Below are positions 32,570 through 44,499 of a stretch of 64,000 bases of DNA, one piece after another. The notes below the pieces were generated by a model. That model had not been told where the DNA came from. It made no database searches and worked only from the letters and a program-made list of their open reading frames with translations. Origin of the DNA: Sinotaia quadrata. Lineage: Eukaryota > Mollusca > Gastropoda > Architaenioglossa > Viviparidae. The DNA lies in NCBI GenBank assembly GCA_028829895.1, contig CM054182.1:20537501-20601500 (forward strand), written 5' to 3'. Made by a program: the position numbers and the translations under genes. How positions within the stretch are numbered: position 1 is the first letter of the stretch; each line of letters opens with the position of its first letter.

Positions 32570-33721
32570 TGTAACTAATTTTGCGTACCCGGCAGCCCAT
32601 CCATTCATCAATCTATCCATCCACCCGTCCAATCATTTGTGTATCTATCCTATAGTATAACATTTGTATGATTGTACCCAATCATCATATAGTATATATA
32701 ATACATCCTGGAACATATGTCAAGCACATTCATTTAACGAGATCTTTTATACTCACACGCATAAACCCATACACGAACACAACCTTGATATACATTGTGA
32801 TATAACATACCAAGATATGAAACGCCGACGACAGGAGAAGTGCTTGAGCATGATATGAACTGAAAAAAGTCTAAATATGCCTTTCCCCTTCCCTTCAGGG
32901 CACCCCTTTCCATCCCCGTATGTACTTTTGTGGTAGAAATCTATATCTATTTATATATATAAAACCTAGGCAGGATTTGATAAGCGGATATTTTCACGAC
33001 TTTGCATAGTATGAACTTTTCACAGCAACCAGAAACTTCCTAATTAACCTGAAAATCGCGCCGTTTGGGTGCGAGAGAGAAAGACAGTAAAACAAGACAA
33101 GTATACCTTCCTCGTTTTCCATACTTTTAATTCCCTGTTGGCCCTGATACATTCACAAAACAAGGTCACGACTAAATAAAGCGCGAGTTGTTTGTCTTTT
33201 TTTTTAACTTTCATGATTTTTTTTTTATTTTATATTTTCCTCGAAGTTTACTTGAAGAGATTTGAGCCTGTCTGGTACTACACCAGCTGTGGGGAGTTCT
33301 CTTAAATGTGTAAATTGACAAGGCACACTCTCTCCAGAAAGGGTCGTATCTCAAAGTGGGTGTGGTGTTGGGTAAAATGTTTAACAGCTGACTAGGTGGC
33401 CAAATCAATTTAAATTTAAGAAAACAGCCTAAGGCAACAATCAGCATACTGGGTTGATGTTTCTAGTATAACTAATGTATCCTAGTATGATATTGCGTAT
33501 CTTACAATTACAAAGGGTTTTGTGTCAAGCGATTGTTTACCGCCATACCTGAAAAAGTGAAAGACTTTATGGGAGCGGTGTTGTAATGCTATTGGTGTCG
33601 TATCTTACAACTCATATTTGCTGTCAGCTTTCATATCGAAAATCAGTTCGACAGGCCAACAACACCTGTAAATTTTCAAACGTCTGGAATGTAAAAATGT
33701 GCTGTGTGTATTCGTTTTAAC
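32570..33721. other. Unique AT-rich stretch, no gene seen
   Basis: Small frames only. T-runs lie at 33198-33206 and 33218-33227. No array, RNA gene or recognisable element. Confidence 0.5.
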
Positions 33722-34105
33722 TGGTGCATTGACCAATCAGTAGTCATCATCTTATCAGGCGTGTTGTCCAATCAGCATTCATTTTATTAGGTATACTGGT
33801 CAATCAGTATTCTTCTCACTCGATGCACTGGTCAATCAGTATTCTTCTCACTCGATGCATTGGTCAATCAGTATTCTTTTCCCTCGATGCATTGGTCAAT
33901 CAGTATTCTTTTCACTCAATGCATTGGTCAATCAGTATTCTTTTCACTCGATGCACTGGACAATCAGTATTCTTCTCACTCGATGCATTGGTCAATCAGT
34001 ATTCTTTTCACTCGATGCATTGGTCAATCAGTATTCTTTTCACTCAATGCATTGGTCAATCAGAATTCTTCTCACTCGATGCATTGGTCAATCAGTATTC
34101 GTCCT
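33722..34105. repeat. 32-bp minisatellite, about 12 copies, with CCAAT-type motif
   Basis: Unit GATGCATTGGTCAATCAGTA plus TTCTTTTCACTC. Ten regular copies from about 33794 follow two diverged ones. Seven units contain ATTGG (the reverse of CCAAT). The two oldest units have CCAATCAG on the plus strand. All three plus frames stay open over the array because the period is not a multiple of 3 and the unit lacks stops. Confidence 0.97.
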
Positions 34106-34960
34106 ACAGGGTCAGTTAGTGACAAACATGCAAAATGCAAATGCAAAACACTGTGCAAAAGGAAACGAAATCCTAAACGTTGTGGACTAATTATGCATCG
34201 TGCATTATTGAACATTGTTTACTACTATTTAGTCAATCTTAACAATATGCCACATTAAGAAAACTAAGTAACCATTGTAATTTGTCTGCCAATTTAATTT
34301 TTTTGTGCTCACTTTCATTTCCACTATCTGCAAATTAAGCTATAAAATGTATCTCCCTATCCCCACCCCCACCAAAATAACATCAATTCAAGTTTTTGTT
34401 TAGACATGTTATTGATTACTAACGGAAGAGTTGACCAAAAACAGTTAAAATACACCCACGCACCACAATTACAACAACAAGAATCTTGCTCAATGCAATA
34501 CTTCAATTAGAGAAAAGTAACAGTAAATGCTTATAGATAGTAAAGAATCAAAATTATCTTAAAGGTGATATAAGATGATTTAGGGCCTTGAAATCAGGCA
34601 GGCAAGAAGGATTAGGTATTACTCCTAAATAAATGCTGACATTAATCAATTAGAGAAAATAAGACGTTACAGATAAGATGGCATGACTGAAAATAAATGT
34701 AACTTTTAAGGATACATTGTAAGTATGAGTGACAGATAATAATCTACTACCCCAAAATCAGTGCAGCGGTCTGCGTTGGTAATGTACACACAAAACATAC
34801 GCAACAGCGATAGTACAGAAATCGTATGAAGTAAATAAATGCTACCGCTAGAGAGGAAGAAGGTTGGCTACACGAAGACTACTTGTCGAGAAAAGTGCAA
34901 TCATTAAAGGACTACAACGCACCACTCATGAGAAAATATCGGCGCTATGAGATAACGTTA
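34106..34960. other. AT-rich unique stretch, no gene seen
   Basis: AAATGCAAATGCAAAAC at about 34137-34153 includes the octamer-type ATGCAAAT word. Otherwise AT-rich DNA without arrays or genes. Confidence 0.5.
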
Positions 34961-36329
34961 CTGGTGCGCACCTTTCAACGTGTCATTACGTGCGATTACT
35001 GATGACAGAAACAGATGAGCAATGTCTGAGGCCGCGACACTGGCAAGTGATGCTACTGGACACGCACAGCGTGTCTGTGCCGCTCAGGGTAATGCCGAGA
35101 CTGGGGTCAACTCTGGAAACAGGAAGTGTCATGGCACTCAAACTATTGGCATCGGTACCGGAAAGAAGTGGAGCACAACCTCGCTGGCAACATGCCGACG
35201 ATATACTAATCCACGATATCCGCTCTGGAACCTCAATGCACCTGGTGAAGATGTCGTGTGCAGATTAAAATACCGCGACATGGTGCAGTCACTAAAACCA
35301 GGTGCCCTTCAACAACACCCGCTACCCAGTGGCAATGACACACGCACAAACATAGACATACACACACAAATGCATATCATTCTAGGTCTTCAATCACATT
35401 CGGAGGGAATACATAACCGTTGTTAAAAAAAAATAAACAACAAAAAAACCTGAACACATTTAATATCTCAAAATACAGACAGAACTGCCGCAAGCACCAT
35501 CAGCACAATTTTAAATAATACCTTATAATATATACAAATCCGCTGCGATCTCCAAGGTGCCTGCATGCATTGCATATCTCACGACAAGTGCTCGGAGTGC
35601 CTGCAAGTACTAGCCATACCCGCACCAGGTGGATTTTCTCACGCCGTGCTACGCTCGTAGAGATGCGAACGAAAGGCCATTTCTGCAAGCGCAGGAAAGT
35701 TTGTAATCGTGGAGGCAAAAGCCATTCTACACCGCCCAAACCTCTGTTGGATAATCAACGCAGAAAACTAATGGCCCTCCAGCTGCCATTTTTTCCCTGA
35801 CCCCCGTCATATCAAGCCAACAAGTCTGCTTTCTAAAACACTCCCCGTCCGTCTCCTACCCACCCCTTTACCCTAGTACTAGCTTCCCCCCAATTCCAAC
35901 CCCCTTCTATGCTGGCCCGTTCCCCTATTGAGGACACAAAGAAGTTTGGGTTGGGTGGGAGGGTGTATCAGGAAAAGAGAGAAAACAAAAGACAAGGTCC
36001 AGACACGCAATCCCTGGTCTTTAAGACGACTGAAGTAAACAAAGCAGGTACTGGAAAGACAAGGTCTAAATGCTTATCTACATTGCCCCAGCACGCCGAT
36101 AGCCGTGCTCCCTAATGGAAATAAGAGCAAGGATCAATAGCAGTAAGAAAACAAATTCGCGCGCAGCTCTTCAGCGGAGTGGGTGCGCTCCTCAAAACCC
36201 GATGCACCTAATCAACACAAACCGCAGGCTAAAGGTACAAACACAGGTACCGCGCACGGGCGCCTGCGAAGATGAGATTGCTAACTTTCTAGAAAAGAGA
36301 ATATGAAGAGAGAATTCGTACCATCAGAC
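34961..36329. other. GC-richer stretch without arrays; exon or old-transposon candidate
   Basis: This is the longest non-repetitive, GC-richer interval in the window. Plus-strand frames follow one another: 35022-35426 (134 codons, ATG start, beginning MSEAATLASDATGH), 35570-35800, 35909-36115 and 36115-36306. A second frame overlaps the first (to 35268), so openness may reflect base composition. No domain is recognised. A C-rich segment at about 35856-35912 has several C-runs. Confidence 0.3.
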
Positions 36330-36985
36330 TACTCCCGTATAGGTCACAAAATATTCGGACTGGAACTCTGTCCCGTAGGTCTAGCCCTATTCAGATTATA
36401 GAACTGTTTGTCTCGTAGGCTCAACCATAACCGGATTATGGCAATCTGTCCCGTTATCCAAACTACAGTCAGCCATTAGGACTCTGTCTCGTAGATCAAA
36501 CCATATTCGGACAATAGACCTCTGACCCTAGATCATATAACATTTGATCAAACAGAATTGTTCTTCTCATCAAATCATCGTATTCTGAAGACAGAACTCT
36601 GTCCTGTTGATCACAACATATTCCAACAATAAAACTCTGTTCCTACGTTTTATCTTCTTCGCTCGATAGGACCCCGTTCCCTACATTACAACAGAAGTAC
36701 TGTAGGCTTACTTAAGAACGACTCGCAGATTTGACCCCTCATGTTATAGCTGTAAACAGTAAGTAAATGTAGTTAATCTTTTAAAATTCGATCACAACAG
36801 AATCGTGTTACATATATTCGGTCAACAATACACACCATTTCGAATAAAAGAAGTCCGCTCCACTGATCTATAATATTCGCAGAAATAAATTCCATCCCGT
36901 AGATCATGCTAATATTACTTTACTACTTCGTCCCGTAGATGAAACCGTAATTGTACTACGGAGCGTATTTCCATAGATCATGCCA
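36330..36985. repeat. Old ~55-60-bp array
   Basis: The words ACTCTGTCCCGTAGATCA, AACCATATTCGGACAATAG and close variants recur about ten times (for example 36370, 36410, 36440, 36480, 36590, 36890 and 36935). Spacing and sequence are strongly diverged. Confidence 0.75.
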
Positions 36986-37253
36986 TGTCTTTTGAAAAAC
37001 TGTTGAGAAATTTTTATTTCCTTTTTGTGTTTAGCAACAAAATGTCTATCCACCTGCTTCGAGAACGTTCTTCTACCTGTAATTAGCTTGCTCTTTCCTT
37101 AAGTGTAAGGGTTACGTGCGCTATAAACATCAGCCAGATACCGTGACCTTTACAGTGTTACTTGGATGAAAGAATCCATTGTCTCTATATTTATTTTCAC
37201 GTGGATTCACTCACAGTGCAGAGTAAAGTGCTAAATGCACAGCATACATTCGG
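36986..37253. other. Unique stretch, no gene seen
   Basis: Mixed sequence between the old array and the 39-bp minisatellite. Nothing recognisable. Confidence 0.5.
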
Positions 37254-37612
37254 GACAAAGCGATATTACAAGCAATAACATACATTAGGTTACACAAAGC
37301 GATATTATAAACAATAACATATATTAGGTTACACAAAGCGATATTATAAACAATAACATATATTAGGTTACACAAAGCGATATTACAAGCAATAACATAC
37401 ATTCGGTTACACAAAGCGATATTACAAGCAATAACATACATTCGGTTACACAAAGCGATATTACAAGCAATAACATACATCCGGTTACACAAAGCGATAT
37501 TACAAGCAATAACATACATTCGGCTCCACAAAGCGATATTACAAGCAATAACATACATTCGGTTACACAAAGCGATATTATAAACAATAACATATATTAG
37601 GTTACAAAGAGC
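37254..37612. repeat. 39-bp minisatellite, about 9 copies
   Basis: Unit ACAAAGCGATATTACAAGCA, then ATAACATACATTCGGTTAC. Copies 2, 3 and the last carry TATAAACAATAACATATATT instead of the central version, which gives two subtypes. The period is divisible by 3, so minus frames read MYVIACNIALCNR repeatedly. There is no other coding evidence. Confidence 0.97.
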
Positions 37613-37799
37613 AATAACAACATTTGTAAAATTATCTATATAACAATCATCATTTGGTGTATATTCGAAAATATTTAAAATCTACTGGGATTAAAAAAAC
37701 AATTAAAATTAATATCATTTATAGTTTTAACAAATAATTATCTGACTTTCAAAAGAAAGAAGATATTTTAAAATCTGAGTAGCGACTTGCAGTAAACAC
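37613..37799. other. AT-rich spacer
   Basis: Very AT-rich unique sequence with an A-run. No features. Confidence 0.5.
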
Positions 37800-38850
37800 T
37801 ACTTGATTACAGAATGGCCATTATTTTATCATCGTTTTCCATTTGCAAAAACAATTATTATTTTAACATACAACATTTTGTCAGAAGTGATGAAGATAAC
37901 AAGAGAAAAATAATAATCTGCATGTATGAAAGGGTTAAATTCATTAAACGGTTAGAATTTTACTTATTCAAGTAGCGACATTCACACAAGAGATGTACAA
38001 TAACATTCATATTAGACCTCTTACAAATATACTAGAGAATAAATAATTATCTATGTAAAGGACACACCTGTGTCATTTTACAATTTAGACATCTTAGTTT
38101 CTCAGACAACAAAGTCATCTATGCAACAGATACAATGGTAAATAAAATTCAGAGCTCTTACCCACAAGACAACAATTATCTATACAAGAGACATAGCTGT
38201 GAAATGTGTCAATTGGTTTATTTCAAACAAAGTCACTCAGACAACAATGACATCTATACAAGAAACACAGCAGTAAAGTGTGCCACATAGAATGCAGACT
38301 TCATACAAAGTCACTCAAATAACAATGACATCTACGCACTCATAGAAATAAAAAAAGTGTCATTTTTTAGAAATCAATCTTCTTACAAAATCTCAATATT
38401 TCGAAGAAAACAAAATAGTAAGTTTCATTTTAAAAATAAGTTTCTGTTACAAACACACTGCGATATCTCAATATTAACAGTGGGTTAACGTCTTAGAAAT
38501 AAAACTTATTACTAAATCACTGATGCAAGTCAATTTTAATAAAACAGAACAGCGATTTTGCCAGTTAGAAATCAAACTTGTTTAAAAATCACTGAGACAT
38601 ATCAATATTAAATAGAAAACAGAACAATGAGTTGTCACTTTGGAAATCAAACTTTGAGACACATCTCAAAATTAATAGAAAATAGAACTATCAGTTTAGA
38701 TTTCACAGTTCGTGCATCTGAAAGTTATTTTTACTTCGCAAATTCAGTACTTGTAAAAATTAAAGATAATTACATATCAAACAGTCACCTTGATGTACAT
38801 CAATTTTACTTTAAAATTCATCAGACGCACTGCTGTCACGAATGATGAAC
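37800..38850. repeat. Large decayed ~70-80-bp array
   Basis: TCACTCAGACAACAATGACA, TCTATACAAGAAACACAGC and CAGTAAAGTGTG words recur from about 37980. The best pair is about 80 bp apart near 38230 and 38310. To the right, units drift to TCACTGAGACATATCAATAT and AAATAGAACAATGAGTT versions. Confidence 0.7.
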
Positions 38851-39412
38851 TGGCATTTATGGAGAATCTTTTGATTACCGGCATTCCATCTATAACTCAG
38901 ATTACTTCTGTAATGAATGATTAATGCCTGCCTGCAAAACTCTTGATTATTTTACAAAAGCAATAAAAACGAGTTGCTAACTACATACATAAATAATACG
39001 AGCTTGCTGAAATCATTTACATGCAGCTCTCTTGCCCACGTCTCTTGTTCTTCCATTCATCCTCCTACTTTCTATACACACCAGGGAACGTATGATCTGT
39101 ACACGAGTAGGTCACACACGTAGTCATACACACACACACAGAGACGCACGCACACGCACGCACACACGCACACACATACTCAAGAAAATGGTAATGTTCA
39201 CCAAGTTTCTGAATGAAATGTGCTCTGCAACGTCACCACACACGTACATGAAAGAAATTTGGGAAAGTAATTTACTTAAGAACATGAATGGCACCAGTTA
39301 ATATGTGCGGTGGGGTGAGGTCGGAAAAGGCGGGGCTGGGAAGGAAAGGAGAGGGAGGGGGGAACGGCTGCATTCCTTTTAACGTGTTACGCTACAAAGA
39401 ACAAAGCACGTT
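38851..39412. other. Unique stretch with a CA-rich tract and a G-rich segment
   Basis: A mixed ACAC/ACGC tract lies at about 39110-39178. The plus strand at 39308-39363 is G-rich, with runs GGGG, GGGG, GGG, GGG and GGGGGG, a loose quadruplex candidate because one loop is about 12 bases. No gene. Confidence 0.6.
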
Positions 39413-39545
39413 CTCGGTCACTTTCATTTCCAAGATGGCGAATGTTTAGCTCAGTGAAAAGTAGTGTGCTCTCGGTCACTTTCATTTCTAAGATGGCGAA
39501 TGTTTAGCTCAGTGAAAAGTAGTGTGCTCTGGGTCACTTTCGATA
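39413..39545. repeat. 59-bp tandem repeat, 2.2 copies, with AAGATGGCG
   Basis: TCGGTCACTTTCATTTCYAA followed by GATGGCGAATGTTTAGCTCA starts at 39413 and 39472, with a broken third copy at 39531. The first copy has CCAAGATGGCG, which fits the YY1-type core. Confidence 0.93.
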
Positions 39546-39822
39546 AAATGTTGCGAATGTGCGACTCATGTACAATATGCATGTTGTCGGATATCTTCCT
39601 TCAGAAATTGTCTATATTTGATTCGTTCAGACGATTTTAAATGGGACACCATCAGTCAGGAGTTCCGTATGTCTGGTTGGAATACAGTAATGTACAACAG
39701 ACCGCACATCGCGAAAAAGGAATTTGGGCTAAAGCAAACGCACCAGTTCGTTTTTAGTACAAATGAATGTCTAATTACTGCAAGAATGGCATAGTGTTAA
39801 GTATATTTTATTCCAAAAAGAA
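39546..39822. other. Unique stretch, unrecognised short frame
   Basis: A plus frame covers 39522-39794 (90 codons) with six Cys near its start. It is not recognised, and its left end lies in the preceding repeat. Confidence 0.35.
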
Positions 39823-39898
39823 TAATGCCTTCGATAATTACATAGAGAGTGTTCAATTCGTAATGCCTTCGATAATTACATAGAGAGTGTTCAGTTCA
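39823..39898. repeat. 38-bp tandem duplication
   Basis: TAATGCCTTCGATAATTACA followed by TAGAGAGTGTTCARTTC occurs at 39823 and 39861. Confidence 0.95.
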
Positions 39899-39959
39899 GT
39901 GACAGTGATTTGGATTTTAATGGGTTAAATTCATTCTATCAAATACTCGGCCTTTAATT

Positions 39960-40235
39960 ATGATGCTTTAAGTTTTTGAATGAGATAATACTGAATTAAA
40001 TTTACGAACTCTGATATGACCTTAGATAGTGAGTTAATTTCAGTTTTCTAATACTATTACAACCTTAGATAATAAAGACCAGTTTACAAACAATGATACA
40101 ATCCTGGGTTCAGTTTACGAACAATGATACAAACTTGGGTTCAGTTTACGAACAATGATACAAACTTGGGTTCAGTTTACGAACAATGATACAATCTTGG
40201 GTTCAGTTTTCGATCAATGATACGGCTATGGATTC
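39960..40235. repeat. 31-bp minisatellite, 5 copies, with decayed lead-in
   Basis: AGTTTACGAACAATGATACA occurs at 40081 (variant), 40112, 40143 and 40174, with a diverged copy at 40205, all 31 bp apart. Related but broken units extend left to about 39960 (TTTACGAACTCTGATATGAC). Confidence 0.95.
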
Positions 40236-40829
40236 TAGCATGTTTCAAGATAATTGTTTTCTAACACTGATACGCATGATACGACCCTATACTTATAAAC
40301 ATGTCACCGTATTGGTGGGGAGGGGAGAAGTCTGCAGGGACTGACTATCTTTCCCAACCAACAAAAAGCATGAGGACTTGAATTACAAGACCACATGGCG
40401 TGTGTTAATCACCTGCCAAACAGTTTTAGTTTCTTTTTTTTTAAGGAGTAGATTTCTCAGACAGATGAAGACTCAAAATCAAAGAAAAAGTGTTTTGCGC
40501 TGTTTCCGAAAAGCGATGTAAGTAAAGAAAAACATGAGATTCACACAACAAAAAATGTTCAGGAGTATACTGAAATAAAAGAAATAACAACTTGTAAATG
40601 TACCAACATACAATGACGGAAATAAATAAAAGATATTGTGTATGACTACTAAAGAAGATACAATTTGTGATCAATGAAGCACAGAATTAGGTCAGTTTCA
40701 CGAAAGAAAATGAACTGAATGATCAGTATGCTGATAAACACGCTTTATAAAAGGTAAGGCCTTAAAAAAAAATAATTTCGTTTTAATTCATCTATGTGTG
40801 ATGGGGTGTCGGGTGTAGTGTTATGGGTC
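40236..40829. other. Unique stretch, no gene seen
   Basis: AT-rich sequence with GGTGGGGAGGGG at about 40315. A 77-codon minus frame (40441-40674) has no recognisable motif. Confidence 0.5.
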
Positions 40830-41085
40830 ACCACAGGATCTGAGATGGTAGTATTGGTTAATAACCCTTATAAATCTAACATATGATGGTAGTATTCGAT
40901 TACAATCCTTAGAAATCTAAAGTCTAGGGGTAGTATATGGGTCAACTCTTATAAATCTAACTTCTAGTTGCAGTCTTTGATAACAACCCTTCTAAATCTA
41001 AAAGTCTACGGCTAGTACTGATAACAACCCTTCTAAATCTAAAAGTCTACGGGTAGTACTGATAACAACCCTTATGAATCTAATG
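40830..41085. repeat. 41-60-bp array, about 6 copies
   Basis: TAACAACCCTTCTAAATCTA plus AAAGTCTACGGSTAGTACTG recurs 41 bp apart at 40981, 41022 and 41063. Older, longer versions (GATGGTAGTATT, CCTTATAAATCTAAC) extend left. Confidence 0.9.
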
Positions 41086-41629
41086 CCTCTGAATGAATCG
41101 ATAAGAAATTCATACAATATGCAACTTCAGTACAATATTTCCATTACAGGTTGCCTGCCAAACTAAAGCAAGTCAGATAAAGTATTTATACGTATTTGTT
41201 TATTTAATTAAAACATTTATATTAATAAAGGGTTAACTTTGAAGTGCATTATCTGTTGTATAATGATACTGCACTAATATTATCACAAAGGCTAAAAGTA
41301 TATCACTGTATTAAGGTTAATTCAATGTCAGTACATAGGGTGTGTGTGAAGATCCTAAGTTAAAGATTAATATTATGTTGTTAAATAAATGTTAAGTAAA
41401 CTTCTAGTGTATAGTAACAGTATGTCGTCAAATTTATAACATCTGGTAGAGACTGTGACGTAGTTGTAATCAATCACTGGATTGATAACATGTAATAATA
41501 TTAACATTACTGATAAACACTGTACTAATTTTAACATTACAGACATGTTGACAGCACGTTGATGTACTAGTGTTATTTTGACAAGTAATTAATTAGTACT
41601 ATAATGTTAAAGAACATTGTCCGATAGAC
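41086..41629. other. Very AT-rich stretch with faint repeats
   Basis: Loose TAATATTAACATTACTGATA and CTGTACTAATTTTAACATTA words around 41490-41540 suggest a very old array. No gene. Confidence 0.5.
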
Positions 41630-41775
41630 TTCATGTGTTAAAACTGAGCCAGTCTCTAACAGACATCATGTAATCCTGAGCTAATCTCTGATAGTCGTCG
41701 TATGAATTCTGAGCCATTATCTGATGGACAACGTGTTGTATTAATCTTGAGACAACCTGTTGATCGTGTGACGTA
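41630..41775. repeat. Degenerate ~45-bp array (left outlier)
   Basis: CTGAGCCAGTCTCTAACAGA, CTGAGCTAATCTCTGATAG and CTGAGCCATTATCTGATGGA occur in a row. Similar words (CTGAAACCATCGCC, AAACCACTGTCTGAAAGAAT) reappear at 42530-42670 beyond the 46-bp array, so both may be outliers of one older family. Confidence 0.65.
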
Positions 41776-42029
41776 CCCATACCATTTCATTTTGCGTTTT
41801 TTTTCACAATGACCAATAGCTCTTCATAGGGCCCCATGGCTTGCCTAATTCTGTTTCCTTTTCACATTCGTGACATGATCTCTATACGAAATGCCAAGCA
41901 ACCTTCGAAAGCATCTATATAATATATAATAAGCATAATATATGACAGATAATAAACTGTGCTCATGTTAAGCCACGATCTTTAGAAATTATACTGTAAA
42001 CAGATTTTAAGCTTCTGACAGTTTGATGT
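41776..42029. other. Unique spacer
   Basis: AT-rich sequence between repeat blocks; nothing recognised. Confidence 0.5.
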
Positions 42030-42540
42030 CATACTAACGTTACAGTAACGTTTCAGAGACAGTATTGCATGACGTCGAGCCAATGTTACAGTAACGTTTC
42101 AGAGACAGTACTGCATGATGTCGAGCCAATGTTACAGTAATGTTTCATGGAATATTGCATGTTGTCGTACTAATGTTATAGCATCATTTCAGAGACAAAT
42201 TGCATGTTGTCCCACTTATAGTAACGTTTCAGAGACAATATCGCATGTAGTACTACTAACGTTATCGTAACGTTTCAGAGACAATATCGCATGTAGTACT
42301 ACTAATGTTATAGTAACGTTTCGGAGACAATATCGCATGTAGTACTACTAACGTTATCGTAACGTTTCAGAGACAATATCGCATGTAGTACTACTAATGT
42401 TATAGTAACGTTTCAGAGACAATATCGCATGTAGTACTACTAACGTTATCGTAACGTTTCAGAGACAATATCGCATGTAGTACTACTAATGTTATAGTAA
42501 CGTTTCGGAGACATTACTGCATGTTGTCCTACTAATGTCA
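42030..42540. repeat. 46-bp minisatellite with 92-bp higher-order unit
   Basis: Unit GTAACGTTTCAGAGACAATA, TCGCATGTAGTACTACTAAY and GTTATM. The first five units are diverged (GCATGACGTCGAGCCAATGT versions). From about 42240 six units alternate strictly between ending AACGTTATC and AATGTTATA, so the repeating unit is 92 bp. The last B copies have TTTCGGAG. Confidence 0.96.
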
Positions 42541-42670
42541 AAACAACATCTGACAGGCAACATGTTGTCGTCCTAATCTGAAACCATCGCCTTAAAGAAT
42601 GTTGACAGTAATATTAAACCACTGTCTGAAAGAATGCTGACAGTGATATTAAACCAGCATCTGTAGTTTT
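42541..42670. repeat. Degenerate ~45-60-bp array (right outlier)
   Basis: Units with AAACCACTGTCTGAAAGAAT and GCTGACAGTGATATTAAACC occur two to three times. They resemble the words at 41630-41775. Confidence 0.65.
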
Positions 42671-43993
42671 GCTGTTATGCCTGCGTCTTATGCTCTTTAA
42701 ATTAAACTAATATTTCAAGGCAACATATCGAACTACCTGTAAAAAGTGATCTTCACATAACACTGCAGTCAACTACTGAATTAAAATTCTAATTCAATAT
42801 CAAGTACTAGCCTTCCGGCCAGGTCTGCCTGGGTCATAAGCCTGACACCTTACTTCAGAGGCACATTCTTCAAGCAAAGACCACATTTAACCCAAAATCG
42901 CGTGCCGTGTTCCGGTCGTACATTCAGCTCACTGTCGTATCTTTCATTCAAATAATGCCACTAAAGTCAATAGCGTACATTTGTGTTCAGGTTATGCCTG
43001 GCTATCTCATAACCAGAATATCTCAATTTAAAAGCACTTTCGATTTGAATGCACTTCTGCAAGGTCTATCGTGTGTGTAAATTTAATAACATCTTCTTAC
43101 AGCTGTGTGCAGCTTGGTGCTTTCAGGACCGATAACTCGCCAATAAACATTACGCTCTTCCCACCTCACGCGAGGTGCGCGCGCTGCCTGCGATGATGGA
43201 TGGCGCATGGAAACGCTCATAACGGGCTTAGAAAATTGATCCAAGAATAGAGTGCGTGCGAGAACTGTTACATGGGCAAGTAACTAATAAGCTGGCTGTG
43301 ACCTTTTATAAAAAATGTGAAAATGTTGCGTCAGAAGAATCCAGATGTGAAACACTAAGAAATACATCTGACATGCGGTTATTTCTCTTCTTTAATTACG
43401 AAGGCACCAAGGTTTGAGTACATTGTACAATACACGGATGTAGGTCTTAATGCAGGAAAACACGTGTGATATAAGTTTAAAAGTGCGTGTGTGCGTGCGT
43501 GAAAGAGATGGAGAGAGTGAGAATAAAAGGATAGAAAGACACAAGATTTGTGCCTAAATAAAACAATTATATTTTTAATTTTCAATGAAATAAAAGAATA
43601 TATAATTTGATAAAACCCGAAAAAAGAAACTAGCGATCACAATGGGAGTGCAACAACACAATAAGTGACTGATTGTATTCTGTTGCAGCTTTAAAGAAAA
43701 TCGAGTATTACTTACAGGCTAACAATTGCGAACACATATTTATAAAAGTATTAGTTAAACATGAGGGGAAACAAGAACACCAACACATATATGAACAATA
43801 ATAGAGCAAATAGAAATCATAAACTATTCATTAATCTTTCATGTCTATGAACTGGCATAACCTAACCTGTTATTAGTGACCAGGATATTTCGTGGTGGAG
43901 GGAGGGGGACAAAGAAAATAAAACAGCAATTTGTTCTACACAGTACCTAACGTCGATTTCTTTAACTTTCCAATACGTGCGCTTCGTTACAAA
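42671..43993. other. Unique stretch with one strong hairpin
   Basis: CACCTCACGCGAGGTG at 43162-43177 is a perfect 6-bp stem with a 4-base loop in a CpG-rich spot (GCGCGCGCTGCC). No frame is recognised. The region is otherwise AT-rich, with a TGCGTGTGTGCGTGCG word at about 43485. Confidence 0.5.
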
Positions 43994-44300
43994 TGCATTT
44001 AACTAGCAATCAAAACTGGAGCTGAAAGTGCATTTAACTAGCAATCAAAGTAGAGCTGAAAGTGCATTTAACTAGCAATCAAAAGTGGAGCTGAAAGTGC
44101 ATTTAACTAGCAATCAAAAGTGGAGCTGAAAGTGCATTTAACTAGCAATCAAAGTATAGCTGAAAGTGCATTTAACTAGCGATCAAAAGTACAGCCGAAG
44201 TGCATTTAACTAGCAATCAAAAGTAGAGCTGAAAATGCATTTAACTAGCGATCAAAAGTACAGCCGAAGTGCATTTAACTAATCAAAAGTAGAACCGGAA
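43994..44300. repeat. 35-bp minisatellite, about 9 copies
   Basis: GCATTTAACTAGCAATCAAA followed by AGTGGAGCTGAAAGT. Copies start at 43995, 44030, 44064 and on, with 34-bp versions lacking one A. The last copies (AGTACAGCCGAAGT) form a second subtype that alternates with the first. Confidence 0.97.
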
Positions 44301-44499
44301 GCAAATTGCAAATGACATTAAGCTAAACGGGAGGCATACCTGAATGGAGTCAAGGCCATGAAAGAAAAGTACATCAGTGAAATATACATCAACGATTAAC
44401 TTCACGTCTTCAGGCATTGCCAAAAGTAGATCGCTTGCAGTCAAGATTCTTCACTGCCCGGATCTTATGCATCACTTAAAACGGCCAAAATGAAGATGA
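44301..44499. other. Unique spacer
   Basis: Mixed composition; nothing recognised. Confidence 0.5.

Noticed and set aside
34990..35268. HADDILIH string resembling the reverse transcriptase YADD box
   Set aside because: No other reverse transcriptase motifs occur upstream or downstream, and the first position is His, not Tyr or Phe.
37254..37612. Arrays with periods divisible by 3 (24, 33, 36, 39, 42, 45, 48, 54, 57, 60) as signs of coding repeats
   Set aside because: About as many arrays have periods not divisible by 3, so there is no clear enrichment and no separate coding evidence.
4318..42540. Three arrays sharing a 46-bp period (4318, 22390, 42030) as one family
   Set aside because: Their unit sequences cannot be aligned; the equal period appears coincidental.
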